Source of the DNA: Thermothielavioides terrestris NRRL 8126
Taxonomy: Eukaryota; Ascomycota; Sordariomycetes; Sordariales; Chaetomiaceae
Direction of reading: 5' to 3'
DNA length: 64,000 bases
Assembly (NCBI RefSeq): GCF_000226115.1
Contig: NC_016457.1
Span: 1,612,001-1,676,000, forward strand
A model generated the notes under the pieces. The model was not told where the DNA came from, did not search any database, and was given only the letters and a program-made list of their open reading frames with translations. Of this stretch, positions 48,233 to 57,499 are shown in pieces. The position numbers were made by a program, and so were the translations under genes. Position 1 is the first letter of the stretch, and each line of letters starts with the position of its first letter.

Positions 48233-50613
48233 CTTGGCTTGCCTCCACGGAGCACGAGGTAGGCACAAGACAAGGAGAGGGGGCGGAGGTCAGATGGGAG
48301 GGCGTTGGCGCGGTTTCAATGGCCAAGTATCGCGTTTAAGGGCCGAGAGGTGACTGAAGGTATTCGCCCTATCGAATGTTTCGAAAAGAAGGGTTAGAAA
48401 ATGAAGCCCATTCTCGTTGTTATGCGTTCGTGGGATGCTGGGGCTTGCATGATCATACCCGACTTGGAGGGCGAAACGCTCGCGAAATTGGGTCGGCGCC
48501 GAGAGCGGTCACGTAGGCAAATTGGCCCGGCGACGGATGGGAAACCACGCAACGAGAAAGCGGGAAGGAAGCGGACGATGGATCAAGCGTACAGGAGGTA
48601 TTTAAGGCCGGCGTATTCAACGCCAGAGGTAATTGAAGGCTCTCGAAGCGGCCGACTGCGCGTTTCGGCGGGTTGATGGACGAGCGGCGAATAAGTCCGT
48701 CCACCCAAATGCCTCAGCCGCGGCCAGACTCCGAGGTTGCGAGGATGCAGGCAGCGAATGCGTGGGCAGCACAGCGATTGTGGCTTCTTTAGCTGCGAGG
48801 CGAGAATTTCGAGAGTGTAGATGACAGATGCAGGGACTGGTTGTTGCGAGAAGGCGTTGGATGTGGACTGGAGGATGTGGGAAGAGGCGACCCGGTGCTC
48901 GCTGTGCCTGATGGTGTGAGAGGCTGGGTGGATGGGGTTCAGAGGTTCAGACCACAGCCACGAACGGGCGGAAACAGCTGGGTTTTTTTGCGTCCTGCCG
49001 GTTTGGGCCCTGGCCCTCGGGGCCGTCTGCAACGCCTTCCAGCTGGGCAGTGGGTCCAGGTCCCCGCGGGGTCTCAAATTGCTGCCTGAGGCGAATGGGC
49101 TGTGGTGTCCCCGACCAACTGCGAGAAAGGCGCAACTGCTGGACTAGGTTGTTCAAAATTTAATTTAACCATGCAATCTGCCCTTTCTCCAGGCACTGCC
49201 AACTGCACTGACACTGGCTAGCATCGCCAATTTTGCTTTGACCGTCGGTTGATTTTCGACCAACAGCTCGAGTTTGGGTCAACGATCACGAAACGTGGGA
49301 AGGGGCAGATTCGCCAGCAGGTCCAGGTCCTGCGGGGTGATCTGTCCATTGTCTCGAAGCATTGGATGACCGGCAATACGCGGGGGCTGAGACGGAGAGG
49401 TTCCCCATTGCTTGCATCGGTGTGCCGAGTGCGGTGCTGTATCTTGCCTACAGATACCCAAGCACATCTCTCGAGGCAGCTTCCCACTTCTCGCTCAACG
49501 TCGAGCGTGCAGCGCCTTGTTGTGTGTCTGTCTGTTTCCTGATGCGGCCACTCATCCGGCCCTCATCATGACGAGGGTTGAGACAGTCGCCTCGGATCGC
49601 CGGTGCACTGCCGTCGGCCGCTGCTGGCCGCAAGCCGAGACGCGCCTGGAGCCGAACTCGACTGCGGCGTTTTCACTTGTCTTTGCTGGTCTGCTTTGCG
49701 GCAGGCTGGACTATCATTTTGGTTTGCCCATTACCGTTCGTTTGTGTTGGAGTAGACACAACAGCGACCTCATGGCGAACCACCCTCTGACAAATTCAAG
49801 AGTTCGGCAATCTAACCCGCAGGTGGGACCGCCACCTGCAACTTTCACCCTCACGTTACCAGTGGGGCGCTCGTCAGCCGAGAGAAACCAGTGCTTCACG
49901 ACCTAACCATGAGAGTTTCCCTATGTGCTGAGGTAGGTAAATAGGGGAATGTCGTTGGTCATTTACGGGATCCGGCCCGCAATTTTGATGGCTGCTGTTC
50001 TCGCCGAGGCGCCCCGAGGTCGACTCGGACATCGACACACTTCTGTCCAGAGAAGTCGCCAGATGGGGCCCCCGGTCGCGTGCAGTTTAGCACCAGTCCC
50101 CACCGACGATCTCGCTCCGTTGCGACCACAATTGCCCCTGGCTGGCGAAAGGACATCCCAGCAAGTCGCATTCACTGCGATACAAGTCCACGAATCGCGC
50201 TTTCCAGCTACTTTAAGCGTGCATAGCACAAGCACAACCTACACGTCGGCGTCTCGAGGACGAACAGCGACGGTCAGAGGAAGTTGGGCTTCAGTGCCGT
50301 TCGTTTGTGCAGTACACAATCCATTCTCGGTCTCGGTCCCGCCCTCCAAAATGACGGAAAGACTCACTCGGTCAACTCCGCCGGCGGCGGCGATCGACCC
50401 ACATCCCGCAGACTCGGGCAGCCCGAGATGAGCTGGAGCCGTCCAGCACAGCGGCCAGACACATTGCCCTCCCGCAACGAGATGGTTGAACAGAAACGCT
50501 ATGCGCTGCTCATCTACCGCAGCGGGTTTCTTTGTTATTTCCTTTACACGGCACCCGAAGCTTCCCGACCGGGCGGCTTTCGCAGCTGCTTGGATGGGCA
50601 ATGACGTAGCGGC
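48233..50613. other. Upstream region of samB up to the repeat island
   Basis: About 2.4 kb with no convincing gene on either strand. The first part is the samB promoter. Open frames between 48.4 and 50.6 kb overlap on both strands and lack domains. The sequence stays GC-rich until the first repeat element starts at 50622. Confidence 0.5.
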
Positions 50614-50692
50614 GAAAGCTGGGTGGACGTTAAAGAGGTCCCGCCAAGACTAATTTCGGCCAATTGTCGGCTATGTTTTTACAAGGTTATTA

Positions 50693-51645
50693 CCTTAGCG
50701 CGCCAGGGGGGGGTGGCAAAATGATCTCTGTTATAGTTTCCAAGAGCCAAAATAGTGTTCTAGTTTACAATATACTTTATATTATAAAAATGATTACTAC
50801 TACTATTGTAGAGCTAAAATCACTATATAGTATAAGAATCACTTAGATAAATTATATATTTAATAGTAAAATAATCACTATACTAGTTTTTTATTATATA
50901 TATCTTAGATCTATAGAAAGATTTTAAAGTTAAGCTTTTTTTCTAATTTAAAGATTATTTTCTTTGAAAATGATTTTCTATGTAGAAGATTGCTTTTGCC
51001 TCTTTTCTATACTCTCTAGCCTACGCCCCTCAGCTTAAGCCTTCTAGATAAGTATGAAATTCAAACTAAGGTATAACTGTAAAATCGTAGCCTCGTAGTC
51101 TCGTAGTGTAATGGTAAATCTGTAAGCTTGTAATGTGTAGGCCTTGAGTTCGATTCCTCGTAGAGTCTAGTTTTTTCAATTAAAAAAAAGAAGAAAGAAA
51201 AAAAGAAAAAAAGAAAAAAGGAGAAAAAAAAGAAGAGAAGAGGTAGAAAAAGGGTAGAGGGCTTAGAATAGATAGGAGAGTTTACTTTTATATATACCTA
51301 GGTAATAAAATTTTAAAAGATAATCTTTTATCTAAAAGTTGATTTTAAATTAGTTAAAAGTATTTTAAATTCTAAATTTCTTTTTCTTTTTAATAATTAT
51401 CTTTAATTACTAATATTAATATTAATTTAAAATAATCTTATTAGTAAAACATTATTTTTATTATAAGATATTTTTACTCTTTAAATTTCTATTTTATTTA
51501 AATTAATCCTCTTAGTTGAAGATCATTTTCTTGAAGAGACATTTTGAACTTGGGACCGGTAGGCGTCTATTTTCCAGGCGAAATATCTTGACGCTACAAG
51601 ACGGTAACCAAGACCATTTTGCCACCCCCCCCTGGCGCGCTAAGG
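50693..51645 (+). mobile_element. Nested AT-rich element 1 with 31-bp inverted ends and TA duplication
   Basis: It begins CCTTAGCGCGCCAG plus a run of eight G, and its other end is the exact complement for 31 bp. TA flanks both sides (50691-50692 and 51646-51647). Other copies of the host element keep a single TA at this point, which shows the insertion. The interior is extremely AT-rich with no open frame, and holds a tRNA-like sequence. TA duplication points to the Tc1/mariner class as the source of mobility; no transposase is visible. The contrast between GC-rich ends and AT-rich interior is striking. Confidence 0.85.
51097..51170 (+). pseudogene. Decayed tRNA-Thr(UGU)-like sequence in nested element 1
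   Basis: The 74-nt stretch has an A-box-like TAGTGTAATGG (51104-51114), an anticodon loop CTTGTAA (51127-51133, anticodon UGU) and a B-box GTTCGATTC (51148-51156) at tRNA spacing, followed by T6 (51171-51176), a Pol III terminator. The stems are badly paired. All seven acceptor positions are G-T or A-C combinations, which single C-to-T or G-to-A changes would create from Watson-Crick pairs; the T and anticodon stems each have one mismatch that transitions do not explain. A working tRNA is unlikely. Confidence 0.45.
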
Positions 51646-52394
51646 TACGTAGCCACTATCGCCAAGGCATTTGCTCTATAGAGGTACGAGGGGCAACGCT
51701 AGCCCCCCGCTAGTTAGGGTTTAGGTTAAGGTTAGGCTACGGGTTATAGTTAGGGTACGGGTTATCCTCGTTTTCTTTTTTTTCGATTTGGTTGAGTTTT
51801 CGTAAAGTTGTTGCGATGAGTCTTTGCGATTGTTCGTTGTTGATGTTGCTCGAAGTCGTCGCCGCTTGCTCACCCCTTGGCGATTTGTAATTACTTGTAC
51901 TCGGCAGTCTCCGAAATTACCTTGGCGCGCGAGGGGGGGGTGCTAAAATGATCTTAGTGACCATTTTGGAGTGTCAAAATATTTTAATAAGAAACTAAGC
52001 TTATATATATTTTAATAGCTAAAATATTTTTAAATAAAAATATTCTTTAATTACTAGGACTATTTTAACTTAAAGAGATACTTAAAGAATAAAAAAATCC
52101 TATTTATAAAATACTCTTTAATAAATAAGATTATTTTAACTTTAAAAAGATCTTAAGAGATAAAAAAGTCCTATACTTTAAATTTATTTTTTTATAGATA
52201 AGATTCTTTTAATAAAGAAATATTTTAAATTAAAAAGGGGCTTATATTAGAAAGATAGCTTTATATTAGGAAAATTATCTTAGATAGTTGTCTATATAGA
52301 TAGAAAAAGGAATATTGATTTTTTTTCTTTTTTCTTTTTTTTCTTTTTTTTATAGTTATCTACTATCTTTACTTTATTTTAATTGAAAAAGCAG

Positions 52395-52468
52395 AACACT
52401 ACTGGGATTTGAACTCGAGACCTCTACAATTTACAAGCTTATAGTTAGACTACTATGTCACTCTACGT
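52395..52468 (-). pseudogene. Decayed tRNA-Thr(UGU)-like sequence in nested element 2
   Basis: On the minus strand an anticodon loop CTTGTAA (52431-52437) and B-box-like GTTCAAATC are followed by T5 (52386-52390), as in nested element 1. The D stem (ATAG/CTAT) pairs, and the T stem mismatches are of the transition type. The shared tail TTTTTCAATTAAAA after both tRNA-like units shows they derive from one ancestor. The 5' end is approximate. Confidence 0.4.
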
Positions 52469-52552
52469 TATTCTATGTCACTCTACAATTCTAGATTCTC
52501 TAGGCGAGATATATCATCTATATAGCTAGTACGCTAGGCAAAGGATGCCTAG

Positions 52553-53011
52553 GACCTGCGCGTAGGCAATGGAAACTCGGGACCTACGCATAGGCAATGG
52601 AAACCCGGGACCTATGCGTAGGCAATGGAAACCTAGGACCTGCGCGCAGGCAATGGAAACCTGGGACCTGCGTGGAGGTAATGGAAACCTAGGACCTACG
52701 CAGAGGCAATGGAAGCCCGGGACCTAGGACCTGCGCGCAGGCAATAGAAACCCGGGACCTGCGCGGAGGCAATGGAAGCCCGGGACCTGGGACCTACGCG
52801 TAGGCAATGGAAACCCGGGACCTGCGCAGAGGCAATGGAAACCTAGGACCTGCGTAGAGGCAATGGAAGCCTAGGACCCAGGACCTGCGTATAGGCAATG
52901 GAAACCTGGGACCTGTGCGGAGGCAATGGAAGGCCGGGACCCGGGACCTGCGCGTAGACAATGGAAGCTCGGGACCTGGGACCTACGCGTAGGCAATGGA
53001 TGCTTAGGACT
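52553..53011 (+). repeat. Minisatellite, 28-bp units alternating with 35-bp units
   Basis: About 15 units share ACCTGCGCGTAGGCAATGG and then AAACCCGGG variants. Several units end with an extra 7-bp ACCTGGG-like segment, giving 35 bp. Variants among units are mostly C/T and G/A. The array is the only GC-rich part inside nested element 2. Confidence 0.9.
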
Positions 53012-53370
53012 TGTATATAGGGAAAATGATTTTCTAGAAAAATCGTCTTCAGTATAGGAGGAAGGCTTAACCTTGATATCCTCCTATAGGCTTAAGATAC
53101 ATTCAATCCAATATACTTACAGTAACCGTTTTATCTATAAAAGAATAACTGATTAGAATTAAACTAGGAGAATTTCATAGTTTCAATTCTATAACAATTA
53201 CTAGGATTGTTTTAACAAAGCCAAATGCTTATATAGTTAGGAGACTATCTTATAGCGGTAAAACCTAAGTGGTGATCATTTTAGTACCCCCCCCCAGCGC
53301 GCTAAGGTAGTCTTGGCGGGACCTCTTTAACGACGACCGAAAGCTGGTTAGACCTAGTAGGAACGTACCG

Positions 53371-53776
53371 GCTAGAGGTTATAGAGGTCTCACCAAGACC
53401 AATTTTAGCTAATTGTCGGCTATGTTTTTACAACGTCAGTACATAGCCACCATCGCCAAGGCGTTTGCTCTAGTATATCGCCAAGGGGTTAGTTCGCCGG
53501 GGGTGCAGGGGGTGCGGGGGGTGGCGCTAGCCCCTTGCTAGTTAGGATTCGGGTTAAGGTTAGGGTGCGGGTCAAGGTTAGGGTATAGGTTATCCTCCTT
53601 TTTTTTTTTTTTTTCAATTTGGTTAAAGTTTAGTGAAGTTGTTGCTACGAGTCTTTACGATTTTGCATTGATGTTGCTCTAAGTCGTCGCGGCCCCGCTC
53701 ACCCTATAGCGATTGTAAATACTTATAAGCGGTAACCTCTGAAATTAATCTTAGCGAGACCTCTATAACCACGACC
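53371..53776 (+). mobile_element. Inverted-repeat element copy B
   Basis: A 406-bp uninterrupted copy in the same orientation as copy A. Its ends read GCTAGAGGTTATAGAGG and the complement of GGTCGTGGTTATAGAGG. Flanking 8-mers ACGTACCG (53363-53370) and ATATACCA (53777-53784) agree except for three transitions (C to T, G to A, G to A), the pattern expected from a target duplication damaged by RIP. The interior contains the degenerate GGTTAAGG/TTAGGG stretch, a T-run and the terminal TAAATACTT segment shared by all copies. Confidence 0.82.
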
Positions 53777-53812
53777 ATATACCAAGCGCCACCGAGGAAG
53801 TGGAGTAGAACC

Positions 53813-54204
53813 GGTCGTGGTTATAGAGGTCCCGCCAAGACTAATTTCGGAGGTTGCCGCTTACAAGTATTTACAATCGCTACGGGGTAAGCGGGGCCAC
53901 GACGACTTAGAGCAATATCAACAATGCAAAATTATGAAGACTCGTAGCAACAACTTCGTAAAACCTCAACCAAATCGAAAAAAAAGAAAACGAAGTTAAC
54001 CCGCACCCTAACCTTGACCTATACCTAAACCTTAACCTAAATCCTAACTAGCGGGGGGCTAGCGCCGCCCCCTATACCCCCGGCGAACTAACCCCTTGGC
54101 GATAGAGCAAACGCCTTGGCGATCGTGGCTACGTAAAAACGTTGTAAAAACATTGCCGACAATTGGCCGAAATTGGTCTTGGCGGGACCTCTATAACCTC
54201 CAGC
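53813..54204 (-). mobile_element. Inverted-repeat element copy C, opposite orientation to B
   Basis: A 392-bp copy, 36 bp from copy B and facing it tail to tail. Flanking 8-mers GTAGAACC (53805-53812) and GTGGAACC (54205-54212) differ by one transition. Ends are of the GGTTATAGAGG subtype, like copy B. The open frame inside it (53817-53999) is part of the repeat and not a gene. Confidence 0.84.
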
Positions 54205-56056
54205 GTGGAACCCATCCTCTCAACACAACATGCCGTCCGTCTCGGACAAGGCATGGCTGCGGCTCAGATTCGGAGCACGATGCACACTGCTGTGGTACCG
54301 TGGAACCCGAAAACACAGCCAAGGGCGTCTAACCAATTAGCTGAATATTTAGTACAGAGAATATCAACAACCATCGTGAAGCCTCCTGGATCTTGCCCAA
54401 CAACCCTAACCTGAAAATCACCTAGCGACTAGGTCAACCTGCCCTCTGCAGGCCCCTGCAGCGCTTGGTTATATCGACAGCTCGGGGCCAAATGGGCGGC
54501 CTGTTTCATCCTCGCAGGGGATCACACCGTCTGATCGCATCACGGCCTGCGCGTGCGGCTGTCTGTTCTCCAGATTCCAATGGCAGTGCGCATTTGCGCT
54601 CCTGCGCCAGTGTGCCGACAACTCTCGCGTGCCGTCATGATTTCATTCTCCTCCAAGGTAGGTTGTCACCACGAGTGAGGAGGAGGATGATGACGATGAT
54701 GAAGGGGACCTAACTAGCGGCTTCCGCTGCCCGTGCTCATATGTCCTGTTAACCGGGCTTCGCAACGCTTGGTTCCGAGCGCCGGACCGTGTCCCGAACA
54801 CCCTGTCGTGCGTTCTCGAGGTGGCGCTGCGCCATCTGCTGTTGCATTCTGCCGTCCCGATCTGATCGCGCGAACAACACCTAGTCCATGCGTCAAGTCC
54901 CGGTCTGATCGCGCGAACAACACCTAGTCCATGCGTCAAGTCCCGGTCTGATCGCGCGAACAACAGTCCATGCGTCAGAGAGGCGCGTCGCACTTGCGGC
55001 TGCGGGCTGGAGCGCGTCTCCTCTCCTTGCAGTCGCGCCTGTCGCGCGCCGTTGGCCCAAGAACGCAGCTGAAACCTTGGAGATGACCAGGTCCCTACCC
55101 GAAATGAATGGACTGTCGACGAAAAAGGGATGGCCCGTGAAACTGGATGCAAGGAAAGACATCGAGGCTGTGAAGAAGCTCTGATGGATCTTCTCCAAAA
55201 ACAACAGTCCCCCTCCAATGCCTGCAGGATGGCCGCGCACAGCGCGTCGCGATCCAATCAGAGCTGCCCCCGCGATCGTAAGCCGCGCGCCGCTGGGGGC
55301 GCTACCGCAGCACTGGGTCGATGCCACCAGCCATGGCTGGCTGGATCACTGAATTCTGTCTGACCTGCAGTTCCCATTCCTGGTGCCTTTTACTTCATGG
55401 CGGCTTCTGAAACACGCGCGCTTGTGCAGGCTCTCTTGTTGGGCGGCCGGGGTTCTGTGTCCGCCTGCTCACCCATGCGTGCGCAGGACGCGACACATCC
55501 ATGGGTGGATGGATGGCTGTGGCAGGCCGCAGACGTCGTGTAGGAGTGAGTGGTTGGGGCTGGGCTGAGGGTTGAGCGGATGTCTGCTTGGGGACTCGAA
55601 GGGATGTTGGCGTTTCCTCAACTGCGAAAGTCACATCTCCGAGACTCGTCTTCGAAGTAGTGTCCCTTCCCCGCGGGTCGTGAAAGGGGTGGGGTTGCGT
55701 TGTCATGGAACGGTGTTCGCAACAGCCGTTGCTGTGCGACAAGGCTCGAGCCGACCGACGGAGAGGGTCGCTTCGATCCGGGCGGTACTTGATTTGCTCA
55801 GCCTTGTCTGTCCGCGCATTCACGCCGGCCTTTGATATTCTTGAACATTCCGGGTCGTCAGTGATTGAGATTAGATGAAAACCTATAACATGCAAGCCAA
55901 ACAAGCATCTCTAATCCGCCATCTAATGGGTATATATCCATGCATGAATGCAGACCGAAGCCAGGCAAAGCAAGCCGCAAAGCACAAACGTCCACTCCCC
56001 CCCTTAGATTAAACACGCGAACACCACCACACCACCACCAACCCAACCCCAAATCC
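54205..56056. other. Gene-free stretch with a short tandem repeat
   Basis: About 1.85 kb between copy C and the membrane-protein gene. It holds three copies of a 43-bp repeat (separate entry). Frames on both strands are short or built on that repeat. No gene is recognised; the last part is the 3' side of the minus-strand membrane-protein gene. Confidence 0.5.
54864..54977 (+). repeat. 43-bp tandem repeat, 2.6 copies
   Basis: Units start at 54864, 54907 and 54950 with GATCGCGCGAACAACA. The first two are identical over nearly the full 43 bp; the third lacks CCTA in the middle and ends early. The near identity suggests recent duplication. Confidence 0.9.
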
Positions 56057-57499
56057 TCAATCCCCACTAACCTGCGCATGCCGGAAGTACTTCATGCCGA
56101 CCCAGGCGACGACGACCCACACCCAGGCCATGACGCCCGTGAGGATGGTCAGGGCCGGGTAGTAGCCGACGATGGGCAGGGTCGGGTCGTCCTCGAGCTC
56201 GGGCGGCGCGTAGGGGGTCGTGCCGACGTCCCAGGCCCAGCTCCACACGCCGAGGCACGAGCCCATGCCGACGACGAAGACGGCCCAGGTCGCCGCCAGG
56301 ATCAGCCAGCCCCACCAGGCCGTCTCGGCGTAGTCCCAGTCCGGGTCGGGCTGGGCGGCCGGCGGGAGCGGGCTCGCGGCGAGCGAGGTGAGCGCCAGCG
56401 GGGATCTGGCGCGCGGGCGGGTGTTGATGCTGCTGCTGGTGGTGGCGCTGGCGGTGTGGGGGGTCGGGGAGGTGGAGGTTGAGGTGGCGTTGGTGGTGGT
56501 GGTAGTGGTGGCGGCGATACGCCGGCGTTGGACGGCGGAGGGGAGGGTGCTGGCTGCGCTGGTGGTGGTAGGGTGAGGCGGCGGGCGGGAGGGGTAGTAG
56601 GATTCGGAGCCGGAGGAGAGGGAGGCGCGTTCGGGGCGGAGGAGGCTGTCGGAGGAGGAGGAGAGAGAGAAGGAGGGATTGGCAGGGCGCGGGAAAGGGT
56701 GGGGCCCGTTGGGTCGGGGCATGTGCAGTGCGTCTTCGTCGTCGGTGGTGCTGTAGCTTATGCTCGGGCTCGAGTCCGCCGTGGGTCTGCGGGGGCCCGG
56801 TGTGGTGGCCAGGGTTGCCGTGGGCGTCGTAGGGTCTCGGGCAGGGGGCTCGGACCGGACCGCGTTGTACCCCTCCATGCTGGGACGCGGGGTCAGGTCT
56901 GATATGCCCAAGCCAAGCGACGACACGTCGCTGTCGCTGTCTCCAGGCATCGCCATCGCTCTGGGCCTTCCGTCAATGGGTACGGGACTTGATGTGACTC
57001 CCCCTGCTTGCGCTGTGGCTTTGGTCCCGACCGGCCGTCCGTTGGCCCCGTTCGCCCCAAGTTGTGTGTCGATGCTCAAAGCACGCCCTTCGCGCCGCTC
57101 ACGTTGGGCGCCTCGGCCAAGCAGTGCGACTTTCCGTAACGACCCTCTGCGTCGACGAGGTTTTTGTTGCTGTGGCGGCTGCAATGGCTGACGGTGGTGG
57201 ATATCCGAGGACAGCGACGGCGCGGTGTCGACTGCAGCGGCGCGAGGTTCAGATGCCTCGGCAGGGATGGTGACGAGGATAGGCGTCGGCAGCGATGGTG
57301 GCGGGCCGGCCGGGTCGGCGTCAATTGTGTTTCGACGAGATCGCGGGCGATGCTCGCCTGTGGACCGCACGAAGGGCAACTTGGACAGCAGACCCCCCGC
57401 GCCAGACGAACTCCGCTTCCGGGCCGGTGCAGGTGGGCGGTTCGCTGCAGGAGGCAGTGTATCGGGGCTGGCGCCCGCTTGTGGAACAGGCTCGTCCAT
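56057..57499 (-). CDS. Fungal protein with a disordered N-terminus and two C-terminal membrane segments
   Basis: The single exon encodes 480 residues from the ATG at 57499 (MDEPVPQAG, context ACGATGG); the frame is open 58 codons further upstream but that part looks like leader. Residues 1-380 are Ser/Thr/Pro/Arg-rich and probably disordered. The C-terminus has two hydrophobic Trp-rich segments (about 396-418, WGWLILAATWAVFVVG; about 448-470, ALTILTGVMAWVWVVVAWVG) joined by a short loop with TPYAPPELEDDPTLPIVGYY, which looks strongly constrained. The family is a conserved fungal membrane protein that I cannot name; PIG-P-like proteins also have two such helices, but the loop does not match. 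Function unknown. Confidence 0.72.
   Translation of the reverse strand: MDEPVPQAGASPDTLPPAANRPPAPARKRSSSGAGGLLSKLPFVRSTGEHRPRSRRNTIDADPAGPPPSLPTPILVTIPAEASEPRAAAVDTAPSLSSDIHHRQPLQPPQQQKPRRRRGSLRKVALLGRGAQRERREGRALSIDTQLGANGANGRPVGTKATAQAGGVTSSPVPIDGRPRAMAMPGDSDSDVSSLGLGISDLTPRPSMEGYNAVRSEPPARDPTTPTATLATTPGPRRPTADSSPSISYSTTDDEDALHMPRPNGPHPFPRPANPSFSLSSSSDSLLRPERASLSSGSESYYPSRPPPHPTTTSAASTLPSAVQRRRIAATTTTTTNATSTSTSPTPHTASATTSSSINTRPRARSPLALTSLAASPLPPAAQPDPDWDYAETAWWGWLILAATWAVFVVGMGSCLGVWSWAWDVGTTPYAPPELEDDPTLPIVGYYPALTILTGVMAWVWVVVAWVGMKYFRHAQVSGD

Larger units (their letters stand above)
51920..53307 (-). mobile_element. Nested AT-rich element 2 with related inverted ends and TA duplication
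   Basis: It begins CCTTGGCGCGCGAG plus a G run and ends in the complement of CCTTAGCGCGCTG plus a G run, so its ends belong to the same family as nested element 1 but differ from each other at several positions. TA flanks both sides (51918-51919 and 53308-53309), and the uninterrupted host sequence in copies D and E has one TA here. The interior is AT-rich except for a GC-rich minisatellite, and it contains a tRNA-like sequence on the minus strand, so the element is inverted relative to element 1. No open frame suggests a transposase. Confidence 0.82.
50622..53338 (+). mobile_element. Inverted-repeat element copy A, split by two nested elements
   Basis: The element is bounded by an exact target duplication GAAAGCTG (50614-50621 and 53339-53346). 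Its ends, GGTGGACGTTAAAGAGG and the complement of GGTCGTCGTTAAAGAGG, lead into a shared inverted repeat (GGTCCCGCCAAGACTAATTT and onward to about 38 bp). Without the two nested insertions (50693-51645 and 51920-53307) only about 375 bp remain, the size of copies B-E. The interior carries degenerate TTAGGG/GGTTA runs at 51714-51766. No coding capacity is present. An 8-bp duplication with a short non-coding body fits a non-autonomous hAT-type element, although the termini do not begin with the usual CAGNG. Confidence 0.88.

Noticed and set aside
52553..53011. CRISPR-like regular repeat array.
   Set aside because: Units are contiguous with no unique spacers, inside a eukaryotic mobile element.
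50629..53332. piggyBac-type TTAA target duplication at the ends of copies A and D.
   Set aside because: Copies B and C have TTAT and ATAA and copy E has CTAA and TTAG at the same places, which are inverted and not direct copies; the true 8-bp direct duplications lie further out.
54643..55257. 204-codon minus-strand frame.
   Set aside because: Built largely on the 43-bp tandem repeat and a Ser-rich tract; no protein-like composition.
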